Positions 28,882 through 38,313 are shown, counted from the stretch's first letter. The stretch: 64,000 nt of DNA from Inquilinus ginsengisoli_A (GCF_031453975.1 NZ_JAVDPW010000001.1:248001-312000); one strand, 5' to 3'. Notes: generated by a model not told the origin, from the sequence alone. A program made the numbers and translations.

Positions 28882-29149
28882 TGTCTCATGCTCCGAAGGA
28901 GATCCCCGGCGAAAGGGTATCCGGGTGTCAGGGCTTGTCAATCGTTCGCTCTTTGCACCGCAAAGGTTCACGGGCGAAGTGATCATGGTCACAGTCCGGC
29001 GGAACGGTGGCGGAGGTGCGGCTGCCGGCCAACATGTCGCCATTGCGCCTCGCCGGCCGGTGGCCGACGATGCGGGGCCTCGGCGAGATTCCGCCGCGAT
29101 CCGTTCCCCGGCGCTGGCCAAGATCGGCGGCGCGCCCTAGATCTGAGCC

Positions 29150-30469
29150 ATGGCCCGTTCCCCGAGATCCGACGACTCCCCTTCGCTCTTTGCCGACCAG
29201 GCGCCGCGGCCGCTGGCCGACCGGCTGCGGCCGCGCAGCATCGATGAGGTGGTCGGCCAGGACCACCTGCTGAAGCCGGAGGGCCCGATCGGCCGGATGG
29301 TGGCGGCGCACCGCATCGCCAGCATGATCCTGTGGGGACCGCCGGGCTGCGGCAAGACCACCCTGGCGCGGCTGCTGGCGGAGCACACCGACCTGCATTT
29401 CGAGCCGCTGTCGGCGATCTTCTCCGGCGTCGCCGACCTCCGGAAGATCTTCGACGCGGCACGCGGCCGCCGGGCGGCGGGGCAGGGCACGCTGCTGTTC
29501 GTCGACGAGGTGCACCGCTTCAACCGCAGCCAGCAGGACGCGTTCCTGCCGGTGGTTGAGGACGGCACCGTCACCCTGATCGGCGCCACCACCGAGAACC
29601 CGTCCTTCGAGCTGAACGCCGCGCTGCTGTCGCGCAGCCAGGTCTTCGTCCTCAACCGCCTCGACTTCGCGGCGCTGGAGGAACTGCTGCAGCGGGCCGA
29701 GGCGACCGAGGGCCGGCCCCTGCCGCTGCTGCCGGAGGCGCGCGACGCGGTCAAGGCGATGGCCGATGGCGACGGCCGCTACCTCCTGAACCTGGCGGAG
29801 GAGCTGTTCGCGCTGAAGCCGGCGGCGCCGCTGGACGCCGCCGGGCTGGCCCAGACGGTGCAGCGCCGGGCGCCGGTCTACGACAAGGCGCAGGAGAGCC
29901 ACTACAACCTGATCTCGGCCCTGCACAAATCGCTGCGCGGCTCCGATGTCGACGCCGCGCTCTACTGGTTCGCACGGATGCTGGCGGGGGGCGAGGACCC
30001 GCTCTACGTCGTGCGCCGGCTGGTGCGCTTCGCGGTCGAGGATATCGGCATGGCCGACCCGAACGCGCTGACCCAGTCGCTGGCGGCCTGGGACGCCTAT
30101 GAGCGGCTGGGCAGCCCGGAGGGCGAACTGGCGATCGCCCAGGCGGTGATCTTCCTCGGCACCGCGCCGAAGTCGAACGCCGCCTACACCGCCTATAAGG
30201 CCAGTTCGCGTGCGGCGAAGGAGACCGGCAGCCTGATGCCGCCGATGCACATCCTGAACGCCCCGACCAAGCTGATGAAGGAGATCGGCTACGGCAAGGG
30301 CTACGCCTACGACCACGACACCGACGAGGGCTTCTCGGGCCAGAACTACTTTCCGCCCGACATGGCGCGGCAGGAGTTCTACCGGCCGGTCGAGCGCGGC
30401 TTCGAGCGCGAGATCCGCAAGCGGCTGGATTACTGGGGCAAGCTGCGGGCGCAGCGGGAGGAGGGGTGA
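29150..30469 (+). CDS. rarA: Replication-associated recombination protein A
   Basis: A 439-residue AAA+ ATPase of the RarA/MgsA/WRNIP1 family, acting at stalled forks. Walker A is WGPPGCGKTT (residues 62-71), Walker B is LLFVDEVHRFN, sensor 1 is LIGATTENPSFELN, and the C-terminal tetramerisation region holds SHYNLISALHKSLRGSDVDAALYWFARMLAGGEDP. The ending FSGQNYFPPDMARQEFYRPVERGFEREIRKRL is typical. It is convergent with the amidohydrolase gene. The spacing to crcB and rluC downstream is wider than the common neighbouring arrangement in alphaproteobacteria. Confidence 0.95.
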   Translation: MARSPRSDDSPSLFADQAPRPLADRLRPRSIDEVVGQDHLLKPEGPIGRMVAAHRIASMILWGPPGCGKTTLARLLAEHTDLHFEPLSAIFSGVADLRKIFDAARGRRAAGQGTLLFVDEVHRFNRSQQDAFLPVVEDGTVTLIGATTENPSFELNAALLSRSQVFVLNRLDFAALEELLQRAEATEGRPLPLLPEARDAVKAMADGDGRYLLNLAEELFALKPAAPLDAAGLAQTVQRRAPVYDKAQESHYNLISALHKSLRGSDVDAALYWFARMLAGGEDPLYVVRRLVRFAVEDIGMADPNALTQSLAAWDAYERLGSPEGELAIAQAVIFLGTAPKSNAAYTAYKASSRAAKETGSLMPPMHILNAPTKLMKEIGYGKGYAYDHDTDEGFSGQNYFPPDMARQEFYRPVERGFEREIRKRLDYWGKLRAQREEG

Positions 30470-30493
30470 CCTGCGCTGTCCCGGTCCCGGGCT

Positions 30494-32188
30494 TCAGGCG
30501 AAAGGCGGCAGCAGCGTTTCGGGCATCTGGTTGACGGAATAGAACCCCTCCAAGAGCCTACGGCGCGTCGCATCGCCGTCTCGCAGCCCGAGATAGCGGC
30601 CGGCATTCAGGCGCAGGATTCGGTCCAGCTGGTCGGCGCTCAACCCGCAATCCTCCGTCAGGAACCAGATGACGTTGCGGGTATACGCCGCTCCCGCCTT
30701 TTCGATTCCGACCATGATCCAGTCCGTCCCGAACAGGATGTGCTCCGCGTTCCGGTCGTATCTCCCGATCCAGGCCTTGAGGCTGTCGGCATAGTATTTG
30801 CGATTCTCCGCGCCGGGCCGCAGGGCTTCGGACAGGTAGCTGATGTCCATGCAGAGATGCGTATCGGGGTTCTCGCTGATATGCCGGCCGATGATGTCCT
30901 CGTAGATCTGCCCTGCGGTCTCCGGGGCGAGCGATCTGTAGCCGAACCGGCCCTGATGGGCGAGGCACAGGCGAAGGCCGGGCCACCGCTTCAGGACCCT
31001 CAGCCAATAGGTCGGATCGGCACGATCGGCGTAACCTCGCCCGGCGCCCTGGGTCGCGGCGGCATGCGCGATCACCGGCGCCTCGATGCGGGTGCACAGA
31101 CCGTACAACCGGTCGAGGGCGTCATCGAGATCCCGCCCCAGCCCTGCAACGCCGCGCAGTTCCTCTGCGACAAGGTCGGGATAGCCCTGGCCGTCGGTAT
31201 TGCCGGCCGCGCGGAACCCCATGGGCGGATACAGTTTCACCCCCAGGAAACCGTGGCTTTCCAGGGCGTCCTCGACGATCGAGAGCGGGTCCTCCGCCTG
31301 CAGGTCGGGGCGGCGCTGGTGGTAGACGGCGCGTAGCGGATCATAGGCGACCATGCCGTGAATGGCCGGTGACGCCTGCCGTCCCCGTGCGATCAGGTCG
31401 AAGACCTCAACCTGATCCCGCAGGGATGATGCGACCGATTCCCCGAGCCATTTCGAATAGTCGATCATCAAGGGGACGAGGAGGACGGGCTTCCGCCCGT
31501 CATTGGTGAGGGCGCTCGTCAGCTGCTCGGCCAGCGAATGGCGATACTGCATGAAGAGGGTGAACCATCTCAGATAGACCCCGATCGTGCTCTGCGATTC
31601 ATAGGCGGCAAGGGCGGCCTCCCGCGGGTCGGGCTCGGCTCTCGGCGCGGCGCGGTTCAGGCTCATGGTCCCCGACTGCGCGGCCGCGTCGAGAAGCAGG
31701 GTGCGAAAGCGCTCGGACCGGGCATCCGGGGCAAGACGCGGCCCGACGCCGTCGGGCGGTCTGCCCTGGATGACGTCGGCGAGGGTGGACACCGCGAAAT
31801 CCGGTGCCCCCGCCGCCGTCGCGTTCGATCGCAGCGATGCCTCGCCTTTCAGGTACGCGATCTCCTGCTCGGCCGTCGGGGTCTCGTGCAGAAGCCGGTC
31901 CTTGAACCACTGCAGGACCAGCTCCAGGACGCTGGGATCCTCCACGGCACGGGACGCGGCGATGCGGGGCTCGGGGGTCTCGTTCTCCGGAATGACGACC
32001 TTCGTGATGAAACGGACGACGGGCAGATCCTGGCCGTTGAAGAGGTGGCAGTGGATGTCGACGATATCCCCCGCCACCACCAGCGGCGGCGGTGGCGGAA
32101 GCAGCGGACGGCACGCTGCGGCAATGCCCGAGATGGAGATGAGAAGGGCGCCCTTGCTGAAAGTCCGTCTGTCGATGTCCAAAGACAT
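30494..32188 (-). CDS. Tat-exported amidohydrolase-family lipoprotein
   Basis: A 564-residue protein with a twin-arginine signal (DRRTFSKGALLISISGIAAACRP); the Cys at residue 26 sits in a lipobox-like context, so it may be exported folded and lipidated. The metal-binding His-x-His appears at VDIHCHLF (residues 46-48). Later segments VIAHAAATQGAG, LRLCLAHQGRFG and EHILFGTDWIMVG (terminal Asp) fit the amidohydrolase_2 family. It is longer than usual (about 300 residues) because of an insertion between residues about 70 and 250. A GGGGAG ribosome binding site precedes the ATG. The substrate is unknown. Confidence 0.72.
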   Translation of the reverse strand: MSLDIDRRTFSKGALLISISGIAAACRPLLPPPPPLVVAGDIVDIHCHLFNGQDLPVVRFITKVVIPENETPEPRIAASRAVEDPSVLELVLQWFKDRLLHETPTAEQEIAYLKGEASLRSNATAAGAPDFAVSTLADVIQGRPPDGVGPRLAPDARSERFRTLLLDAAAQSGTMSLNRAAPRAEPDPREAALAAYESQSTIGVYLRWFTLFMQYRHSLAEQLTSALTNDGRKPVLLVPLMIDYSKWLGESVASSLRDQVEVFDLIARGRQASPAIHGMVAYDPLRAVYHQRRPDLQAEDPLSIVEDALESHGFLGVKLYPPMGFRAAGNTDGQGYPDLVAEELRGVAGLGRDLDDALDRLYGLCTRIEAPVIAHAAATQGAGRGYADRADPTYWLRVLKRWPGLRLCLAHQGRFGYRSLAPETAGQIYEDIIGRHISENPDTHLCMDISYLSEALRPGAENRKYYADSLKAWIGRYDRNAEHILFGTDWIMVGIEKAGAAYTRNVIWFLTEDCGLSADQLDRILRLNAGRYLGLRDGDATRRRLLEGFYSVNQMPETLLPPFA

Positions 32189-32445
32189 GATCGGCTCCCC
32201 ATAAAATAATATGCGATCAAAATACTGCGGCCTGCGACGGCGAAAATTCCGGCCGTGCGCGCCCCGCCGATGGTAGTGGAAATCGGGACAGCCCGCATTC
32301 CCAGCTTTCGCGCGCTTCCGAGCGCCATGCGCCACCCTGCGGCGCCCTGGTCCTATCGGTCCGGCGGCAGGGGTGGTATAGAGCGTGCGAGTTGGTCGCA
32401 ATTCCGGCCCGCACCCTCGCGGCTCCGGTTGGAGGTATGGCCCAG

Positions 32446-33369
32446 ATGCTGGCCACTGTGTTCGCGCCGAAGTTCCTGATCGTCTACGCCTACATCGCCT
32501 CGGCGCTGTGGGTGCATTTCCGCGGCCAGGTGCGGCACCGCTTCACCCGGCAGCTGACCGATCACTCGACCTTCTTCGCGCCGATCAACTGCTTCATGTA
32601 CCTGTTCTCGCGGGTGCCGAGCAAACCCTACCACGACCCGCGCAGCTTCCCGGAGCTGCAGGCGCTGAAGGACAATTGGCACGTCTTCCGCGACGAGGCG
32701 CTGCGGCTGCAGGAAGACGGCGACATCAAGGGCTCGGACAAGCTCGACGATGTCGGCTTCAACTCCTTCTTCCGCCGCGGCTGGAAGCGCTATTACCTCA
32801 AGTGGTACGGCGACCCGCTGCCCTCTGCCGAGACCCAGTGCCCGCGCTCCGTGGCGTTGGTGAAGACCATCCCGACCCTGAAGGCGGCGATGTTCACCTC
32901 GCTGCCGCCGGGCGGCAAGCTGGTGGCGCATCGCGACCCCTATGCCGGCTCGCTGCGCTATCATCTCGGCCTGATCACGCCGAATGACGACCGCTGCCGC
33001 ATCATCGTCGATGGCAAGTCCTACAGCTGGCGCGACGGCGAGGACGTGGTCTTCGACGAGACCTACATCCACTACGCCGAGAACTTCTCGGACGAGAATC
33101 GGGTGATCCTGTTCTGCGACGTCGAGCGGCCGATGCGGTTCGGCTGGGCGCTGGCGGTGAACCGCTTCTTCGCCAAGTACCTGATCCAGGCCGGCGCCAC
33201 CCGCAACGCCGACGGCGACAAGGTGTCGGGGCTGAACAAGGCCTTCGCCTACATCTACCCGATCCGGACCTTCTTCAAGAAGATCAAGAAGAAGAACCGC
33301 AAGCTGTACTACGCGATCAAATACGTCTTCTTCGGCGGCCTGCTGGCGGCGTTTTTGGCCCTAGCCTGA
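32446..33369 (+). CDS. lpxO: Lipid A 2-hydroxylase, Fe(II)/2-oxoglutarate dioxygenase
   Basis: A 307-residue LpxO homologue, which hydroxylates a secondary acyl chain of lipid A at the inner membrane. The N-terminal anchor is followed by WVHFRGQVRHRFTRQLTDHSTFFAPINCFMYLFS, very close to known LpxO proteins. Iron ligands are His162 and Asp164 (VAHRDPYAGSLRYHLGL) and His209 (FDETYIHYAEN). A positively charged tail and C-terminal hydrophobic helix complete it. A GGAGG site 9-10 bases before this ATG selects it over two upstream starts. A short gap separates it from an acyltransferase gene. Confidence 0.9.
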   Translation: MLATVFAPKFLIVYAYIASALWVHFRGQVRHRFTRQLTDHSTFFAPINCFMYLFSRVPSKPYHDPRSFPELQALKDNWHVFRDEALRLQEDGDIKGSDKLDDVGFNSFFRRGWKRYYLKWYGDPLPSAETQCPRSVALVKTIPTLKAAMFTSLPPGGKLVAHRDPYAGSLRYHLGLITPNDDRCRIIVDGKSYSWRDGEDVVFDETYIHYAENFSDENRVILFCDVERPMRFGWALAVNRFFAKYLIQAGATRNADGDKVSGLNKAFAYIYPIRTFFKKIKKKNRKLYYAIKYVFFGGLLAAFLALA

Positions 33370-33445
33370 TCCCCTCGCCCGGCGCCGTTGCGGCGACGCC
33401 GGCGGCGATGCGATAGTGGCTGCGGTGGGGACGTCGGGGGAACGA

Positions 33446-34579
33446 ATGGTCGCGGAGATCCGTGCCTTGACGTCGATGCGGGGCATCGCCGCGCTGTCCG
33501 TGGTCGGGCTGCATCTCGACGACACCATCGACAACCTGATCGGCAAGGGGCTGGTGCCGGCCGGGTTCGACCCCAGCGGCGTCACCCGGTATTTCGACAA
33601 ATCGTATCTCTGGGTCGACTTCTTCTTCATGCTCAGCGGCCTGCTGATGGCTTTGGTCTACGGCGCCGTGCTGAGGCCTGGATTCCGCCGACGGGACTAT
33701 CTCGACTTCATCGGACGACGGCTGGCCCGGATCTATCCGCTGCACCTGCTGATGCTGCTGGTCTTCGTCGGTATCGAGCTGCTGAAGTACCGGGTGCCGA
33801 CCTATGATTCCGCGCCCTTCACCGGGCCGCACGGGCCGGTCGGCCTGCTGCAGCACCTGCTGCTGATCCAGGGCTGGCCCGGTGGCGTGGGCACCAGCTT
33901 CAACTACGTCTCCTGGTCGGTCAGCACGGAGTTGCTGGCCTATCTGCTGCTGCCGCTGCTGCTGGTCCTGCTGCGCTGGGGATCCTGGCCGCTGGCGATC
34001 GCCACGGCGCTGGCCGGGCTGGCGGCGCTGCTGTGGCTGTCGATGGTCGACCCGGCGCTGCAGTTGAACCAGTCCGCCGGGCTGGCGATCCTGCGCTGCC
34101 TGCCGTCCTTCGGGATCGGCATCCTGATCGCCCGGCTGGTCGAGACCCGCGACCAGGCGCTGCGGCGGCTGGGCGGCGCGGCTGGCGCGGCCGCGGCCCT
34201 GATCCTCGCCGTCCTGCTGCTGCATCTCGGGGCGCCGGACATCCTGCTGATCCCGGTCTTCGCCTGGATCGTGCTGTCCCTGGCGCTGGACGGGGGAACG
34301 GTCGCCCGGGCCCTGTCCTGGCGGCCGCTGCATCTCCTCGGCCTGTGGTCCTACTCGATCTACATGGTCCATCCCCTGGTGTTGAAGGTCGAGATGCAGG
34401 TGCTGCTGCGGTCCGGCGACCGGCTGCAGTCGCTGCCCTATCTGGTCGCGGTCTCGGCCGCGGCGCTGCTGGCGGTGGTGCTGCTGGCGGCGCTGCTGTT
34501 CCGCTGGGTCGAGGTGCCGGCGCGCCGGGCACTCTATGCCCGCCTCGACCGGCGGCGCCCGGCCGCGCTGGCGGCATGA
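33446..34579 (+). CDS. Acyltransferase 3 family membrane protein
   Basis: A 377-residue protein with about ten membrane helices. It starts EIRALTSMRGIAALSVVGLHL, the RALRG.AA...V..H motif carrying the catalytic His, and continues DFFFMLSGLLMALVYG and RRLARIYPLHLLMLLVF, all typical of acyltransferase 3 proteins that O-acetylate or O-acylate surface sugars. Its neighbour lpxO suggests modification of lipopolysaccharide or a related glycan, but this is inference. The stop overlaps the ATG of the next gene (ATGA), so translation is coupled. The ATG has GGGGGAACGA upstream. Confidence 0.86.
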   Translation: MVAEIRALTSMRGIAALSVVGLHLDDTIDNLIGKGLVPAGFDPSGVTRYFDKSYLWVDFFFMLSGLLMALVYGAVLRPGFRRRDYLDFIGRRLARIYPLHLLMLLVFVGIELLKYRVPTYDSAPFTGPHGPVGLLQHLLLIQGWPGGVGTSFNYVSWSVSTELLAYLLLPLLLVLLRWGSWPLAIATALAGLAALLWLSMVDPALQLNQSAGLAILRCLPSFGIGILIARLVETRDQALRRLGGAAGAAAALILAVLLLHLGAPDILLIPVFAWIVLSLALDGGTVARALSWRPLHLLGLWSYSIYMVHPLVLKVEMQVLLRSGDRLQSLPYLVAVSAAALLAVVLLAALLFRWVEVPARRALYARLDRRRPAALAA

Positions 34580-35460
34580 ACCCGGCAGGGTTCCCGGCCC
34601 CCTTCGACCGCTTCATCGCCATCGACTGGTCCGGCGCGCGCGGCGTCTATGACGGCGTCGCGGTGGCGGAATGCCGGGCCGGCGCGGCCGGACCGGCGCT
34701 GTTGCCGCCACCGTCCGGCCGGCGCTGGACCCGCACCGCCGTCGCCGACTGGATCGCGGCCGAGGCCGAGGGCACCGACCGCATGCTGGTCGGGATCGAC
34801 TGTGCCTTCTCGCTGCCCTTCGTCACCGCCGCCGGCTATCTGCCGCAAGGTGGCGGCGCCCGCGACCTGTGGGCGCTGGTCGACCGGGTCGCGGCCGGGG
34901 CGCCGGATTTCCTCGGCGCGGATTTCGCCCGGCACGCCGACTACACCGCCGATTTCTGGCATCGCGGCCCGCGGCCGGCCGGCTGGGTCGAGCCGCATCG
35001 CGAGACCGAGATGGCCTGCCGCCGCGACGGGCTCGGCGCGCCGGACAGCCCGTTCAAGCAGTTCGGGCCGAAGACGGTGGGGCCGGGGGCCCTGGCCGGC
35101 ATGCGGGTGCTGCACCATCTCTGCGCCCGCCTCGACGGGCGCCTGGCGGTCTGGCCGTTCGAGCTGGTCGAGGCTCATCCGGTCGTGATGGTCGAGATCT
35201 TCCCGCGCCTGTCCTGGCGCCGCGCCGGGCGCACGGCCAGCGCCAAGGTCCGCGACCGCGCCGATCTCGATGCCGCGCTGGCCCGGCTGGGCAGCGGCCC
35301 CGCGGTCGCGGCCGATCCGCTGACCGACCATGCCACCGACGCTCTGATCGCCGCGGCGGGCCTGCGGGGAGCGGCCGGGGAGCCGGAAAGCTGGGCGCCG
35401 CCGGGGCTGACGGCGGCGACCGCCCGCACCGAAGGCTGGATCTTCGGGGTGCGGGGATGA
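34576..35460 (+). CDS. DUF429-like predicted RNase H-fold protein
   Basis: A 294-residue protein. Its N-terminus FIAIDWSGARG.YDGVAVAEC has the first strand Asp of an RNase H-like fold, followed by MLVGIDCAFSLPF with the second acidic residue; later acidic and His residues (VVMVEIFPRLSW, DHATDALIAAAGL) follow the pattern of DUF429/predicted nuclease families. A nucleic-acid role is only a fold-based guess. The gene overlaps both neighbours by four bases (ATGA at each junction), between an acyltransferase and a DUF2459 protein. Confidence 0.62.
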   Translation: MNPAGFPAPFDRFIAIDWSGARGVYDGVAVAECRAGAAGPALLPPPSGRRWTRTAVADWIAAEAEGTDRMLVGIDCAFSLPFVTAAGYLPQGGGARDLWALVDRVAAGAPDFLGADFARHADYTADFWHRGPRPAGWVEPHRETEMACRRDGLGAPDSPFKQFGPKTVGPGALAGMRVLHHLCARLDGRLAVWPFELVEAHPVVMVEIFPRLSWRRAGRTASAKVRDRADLDAALARLGSGPAVAADPLTDHATDALIAAAGLRGAAGEPESWAPPGLTAATARTEGWIFGVRG

Positions 35461-36140
35461 GGGCGCTGCGCCTGCTGGTCGCGGCACCGCTGGCGCTGGC
35501 CGCGACGGTGCTCGGCCTGGCCGCGCTGTATGTGCTGACCGCCGTCGTGCTGGCGTTGGTGCCGATCGGCGGCCGGGCGCAGGCCGTCGCGCCGGGCGAC
35601 CCGCCCGCCTATGTCTGCGCCACCCTGGCCCACACCGACATCGTGCTGCCGGTGCGCGACGCGGAGGTCGACTGGGCTGTAGTGTTCCCGGACGCGGCGC
35701 CGACCTTTTCGGTGCCCGGCCTCCATGTCGCCTTCGGCTGGGGCGACCTGACCTTCTATCAGGAGACGCCACGCTGGGCCGATCTCCGCTTCTCCACCGC
35801 CATGGCGGCGCTGCTCGGCGGCGGCCCCAGCGCGCTGCACGTCGCCTATGTCATGGACCCCGCCGGCAACCCGTCCTGTACCCGCCTGTCGCTCGACGCG
35901 CAGGGGCGGAAGGCGCTGGCCGGCTTCATCCGCGACACGGCGGTGCTGGACGATGCCGGGCGGGGCATCCTGGCCGCGCCGCCAGGCCTCGGCACCCACG
36001 AGGCCTTCTACGCGGCGCATGGCCATTACCGGCCCTGGCGCACCTGCAATGTCTGGACCGAGCGGGCGCTGGCAACGGCCGGGCAGCCGACTGCGCTGTG
36101 GGCGCCCTTCAGCTTCGGGGTGATGTGGCCGCTCGGGTGA
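35457..36140 (+). CDS. DUF2459 (TIGR02117-like) membrane-anchored protein
   Basis: A 227-residue protein with an N-terminal hydrophobic helix (LLVAAPLALAATVLGLAALYVLTAVVLALVPI) and a soluble periplasmic part: CATLAHTDIVLPV, HVAFGWGDLTFYQETPRWADL, then HYRPWRTCNVWTERALATAGQPTALWAPFSFGVMWPL. These are hallmarks of DUF2459, a family of unknown function whose Asn-x-Trp and His/Cys residues suggest an enzyme-like site. It is coupled to the upstream gene through an ATGA overlap and convergent with a lipoprotein gene only 3 bases away. Confidence 0.78.
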   Translation: MRALRLLVAAPLALAATVLGLAALYVLTAVVLALVPIGGRAQAVAPGDPPAYVCATLAHTDIVLPVRDAEVDWAVVFPDAAPTFSVPGLHVAFGWGDLTFYQETPRWADLRFSTAMAALLGGGPSALHVAYVMDPAGNPSCTRLSLDAQGRKALAGFIRDTAVLDDAGRGILAAPPGLGTHEAFYAAHGHYRPWRTCNVWTERALATAGQPTALWAPFSFGVMWPLG

Positions 36141-36143
36141 GTC

Positions 36144-36647
36144 CTACTTCCGCTTCTTGCGCTGGCGCGGTTCCGGCGGCTTGGGCACAAAGCCCTCGGC
36201 ATCACCGTCGGTGACCTTGTCAGCATAGGAGGTGGAGCGGCCCTGATACGGTCCCTGCGCCGTCGAGACGAAGCGGATGGTGTCGCCGAGATCGAACAGC
36301 TGGGCGCAGCGGTCCTCGCCCTCGCGGAAGGTCAGGCACAGCTCGTCCTTGTCGTCCGGCACGTGCCAGTAGCCATGGAAGGTGGTGCGGGTGTCGCGGT
36401 ACCATAGCTGGCCGTCCGCGCCGAAATACTCGGTCCAGGCGTCGCCAGCCTTGGCGGTGTTGGTGTCGATGGCGATGGTGCCGTACAGCGTCTTGTCGGT
36501 CAGCCGCTCGGCGATCGCGGGGCCCGGGATCAGCTTGGCGCCATGTTCGCGCAGGGCATCCGCCGTCGGGTCGGGCGGCAGCTCCTTGGGGGCGCAGCCC
36601 GCCAGCAGCCCGAACACCACGCTTCCCGCAACGATTGCCAGCCTCAT
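36144..36647 (-). CDS. Hypothetical lipoprotein
   Basis: A 167-residue protein with a lipoprotein signal peptide (MRLAIVAGSVVFGLLAGCAPK, Cys at residue 18). The mature part contains LTDKTLYGTIAIDTNTAKAGDAWTEYFGADGQLWYRDTRTTFHGYWHVPDDKDELCLTF, reminiscent of beta-barrel or DUF995-like lipid-associated proteins that share a YG...W.EY pattern, but no firm family is recognised. The C-terminus is rich in Pro, Arg and Lys. It is convergent with the DUF2459 gene and followed upstream by crcB. Confidence 0.65.
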   Translation of the reverse strand: MRLAIVAGSVVFGLLAGCAPKELPPDPTADALREHGAKLIPGPAIAERLTDKTLYGTIAIDTNTAKAGDAWTEYFGADGQLWYRDTRTTFHGYWHVPDDKDELCLTFREGEDRCAQLFDLGDTIRFVSTAQGPYQGRSTSYADKVTDGDAEGFVPKPPEPRQRKKRK

Positions 36648-36741
36648 CGCCCAAACTCCCTGCCATCCCCGGGCCGACTCACAGCCCTTTTGCGCGATAA
36701 TAATACGCCTTTATGCACGGAGTGCGGGAAATCCGCCCCCC

Positions 36742-37131
36742 TCAGGCCGCTTTCAGCGTCTGGATCGCGGCGACGCCGAGCCACACCGCGACCAGGCACA
36801 GTAGCACCGACAGCAGCACATACAGCCCCGCCCGCAGCCAGTCGCCGGCCTGCATCAGCGTCAGCGTCTGCAGGCTGAAGGCGGAGAAGGTGGTGTAGCC
36901 GCCGCACAGCCCGACCATGACGAACAGCCGCGCATCCGGCCCGGCCGGAAGCGGCCCGCCCGCCGCGGTCAGCGCGCCGAACAGGCCGATGACGAAGGAG
37001 CCGAGGATGTTGATGCCCAGCGTGCCCCAGGGGAAGGTCTCGCCGTAGCGCTCGACGGCGGCGACGGAGCACCAGTACCGTGCCATGCCGCCCAGCGCGC
37101 TGCCGGCCGCGACCCAGAGATATGCGCCCAC
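36742..37131 (-). CDS. crcB: Fluoride efflux channel CrcB/FluC
   Basis: A 129-residue Fluc protein; dual-topology dimers export fluoride. Features are WVAAGSALGGMARYWCS near the N-terminus, PWGTLGINILGSFVIGLFG with the conserved Asn and the FVMVGLCGGYTTFSAFSLQT signature with the sodium-binding and phenylalanine-box residues. The start is a GTG with AAGGGGATC upstream. It is divergent from the pseudouridine synthase, and the spacer of 139 bp shows no recognisable fluoride riboswitch. Confidence 0.92.
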   Translation of the reverse strand: MGAYLWVAAGSALGGMARYWCSVAAVERYGETFPWGTLGINILGSFVIGLFGALTAAGGPLPAGPDARLFVMVGLCGGYTTFSAFSLQTLTLMQAGDWLRAGLYVLLSVLLCLVAVWLGVAAIQTLKAA

Positions 37132-37270
37132 GCGACGATCCCCTTCACCCGTGCTAAACAACGCGGATGAGCCGAATGCCAGACCCCCTAGAGTCCCTGC
37201 CGATGATCCGCGCCCGCCATCCTGCCCCCAAGCCGCACGCCGGCGCCACCCCGCGATCGGGAGACCTGTC

Positions 37271-38263
37271 GTGAGCGGGGTGCAGAGCCTGGCGGTCGGC
37301 ACCGATGAGGGCGAGCTGCGCCTGGACCGCTGGTTCCGCCAGCGCTTTCCCGGGCTGACCCATGGCAGGCTGGAGAAGCTGCTGCGCACCGGCCAGATCC
37401 GGGTCGACGGCAAGCGCGCCAAAGCGGCGCAGCGGCTGGAGGCCGGGCAGACCATCCGCATCCCGCCCTTGGACGACACCGCGACCGAGACGCCGACCCC
37501 GCGCGCGCCGCTGCCGCTGAAGCCGGAGAAGGCGCAAGGCCTGGCGGCGGAGCTGAAGCGCGCCATCCTGTTCATGGATGACGACATCATTGCGCTGAAC
37601 AAGCCGGCCGGGCTGGCGGTGCAGGGCGGCGGCAAGGTCAAGGCGCATGTCGATGGGCTGCTCGACCACCTGCAGTTCGACGCCAAGGAGCGGCCGCGGC
37701 TGGTCCACCGGCTGGACCAGGAGACCTCGGGCGTGCTGCTGATCGGCCGCACCGCCAAGGCGACGCGGCGGCTGACCGAGGCCTTCCGCGAGCGCGCCAC
37801 CCGCAAGGAGTACTGGGCGGTGACGGTCGGCGTGCCGCAGCCGCGCCAGGGCCGCATCGACCTGCCGCTGGCACGGTCGCCCAGCAATGTCGGCCGCGTG
37901 GTCGAGGAGGATGACGAGGAGGGCCAGCGCGCCGTCACCGACTTCGCCGTGGTCGAGGCCGCGGCCCAGCATGCCGCCTTCGTGGCGATGTGGCCGGTCA
38001 CCGGCCGCACCCATCAGCTGCGCCTGCACATGGCTGCGCTGGACACGCCGATCCTGGGCGACGGGAAGTATGGCGGCGCCCGGTCCGAGATCACCGGCGC
38101 CGAGCTGCCGCGCCAACTGCACCTGCATGCGCGCCGGCTGGTGCTGCCGCACCCGACCCGCGGCACCATCGACGTCACCGCGCCGCTGTCGCCGCACATG
38201 GTGTCGACCTTCCGCTACTTCGATTTCGACGCCAAGACGAAGCCGGAGGGGCCGGAGGACTGA
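37271..38263 (+). CDS. RluA-family 23S rRNA pseudouridine synthase
   Basis: A 330-residue enzyme that isomerises uridine in rRNA or tRNA. Residues about 15-75 form an S4-like RNA-binding domain (RLDRWFRQRFPGLTHGRLEKLLRTGQIRVDGKRAKAAQRLEAGQTIRIP). The catalytic domain has the family signature RLVHRLDQETSGVLLIGRTAKAT with the catalytic Asp, and GRTHQLRLHMAALDTPILGDGKYG. The start is GTG with GGGAGA eight bases upstream. Its type (RluC or RluD-like) cannot be fixed; by position beside crcB, RluC is most likely. Confidence 0.9.
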   Translation: MSGVQSLAVGTDEGELRLDRWFRQRFPGLTHGRLEKLLRTGQIRVDGKRAKAAQRLEAGQTIRIPPLDDTATETPTPRAPLPLKPEKAQGLAAELKRAILFMDDDIIALNKPAGLAVQGGGKVKAHVDGLLDHLQFDAKERPRLVHRLDQETSGVLLIGRTAKATRRLTEAFRERATRKEYWAVTVGVPQPRQGRIDLPLARSPSNVGRVVEEDDEEGQRAVTDFAVVEAAAQHAAFVAMWPVTGRTHQLRLHMAALDTPILGDGKYGGARSEITGAELPRQLHLHARRLVLPHPTRGTIDVTAPLSPHMVSTFRYFDFDAKTKPEGPED

Positions 38264-38313
38264 GCCTTCGCGGAACCCCGGAAGGCCGGATCATGACGGG
38301 ACCGCGGGTGAAG

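Noticed and set aside
37132..37270. Fluoride riboswitch in front of crcB
   Set aside because: The short divergent spacer shows no recognisable riboswitch fold, and most of the crcB leader would overlap the other gene's promoter.
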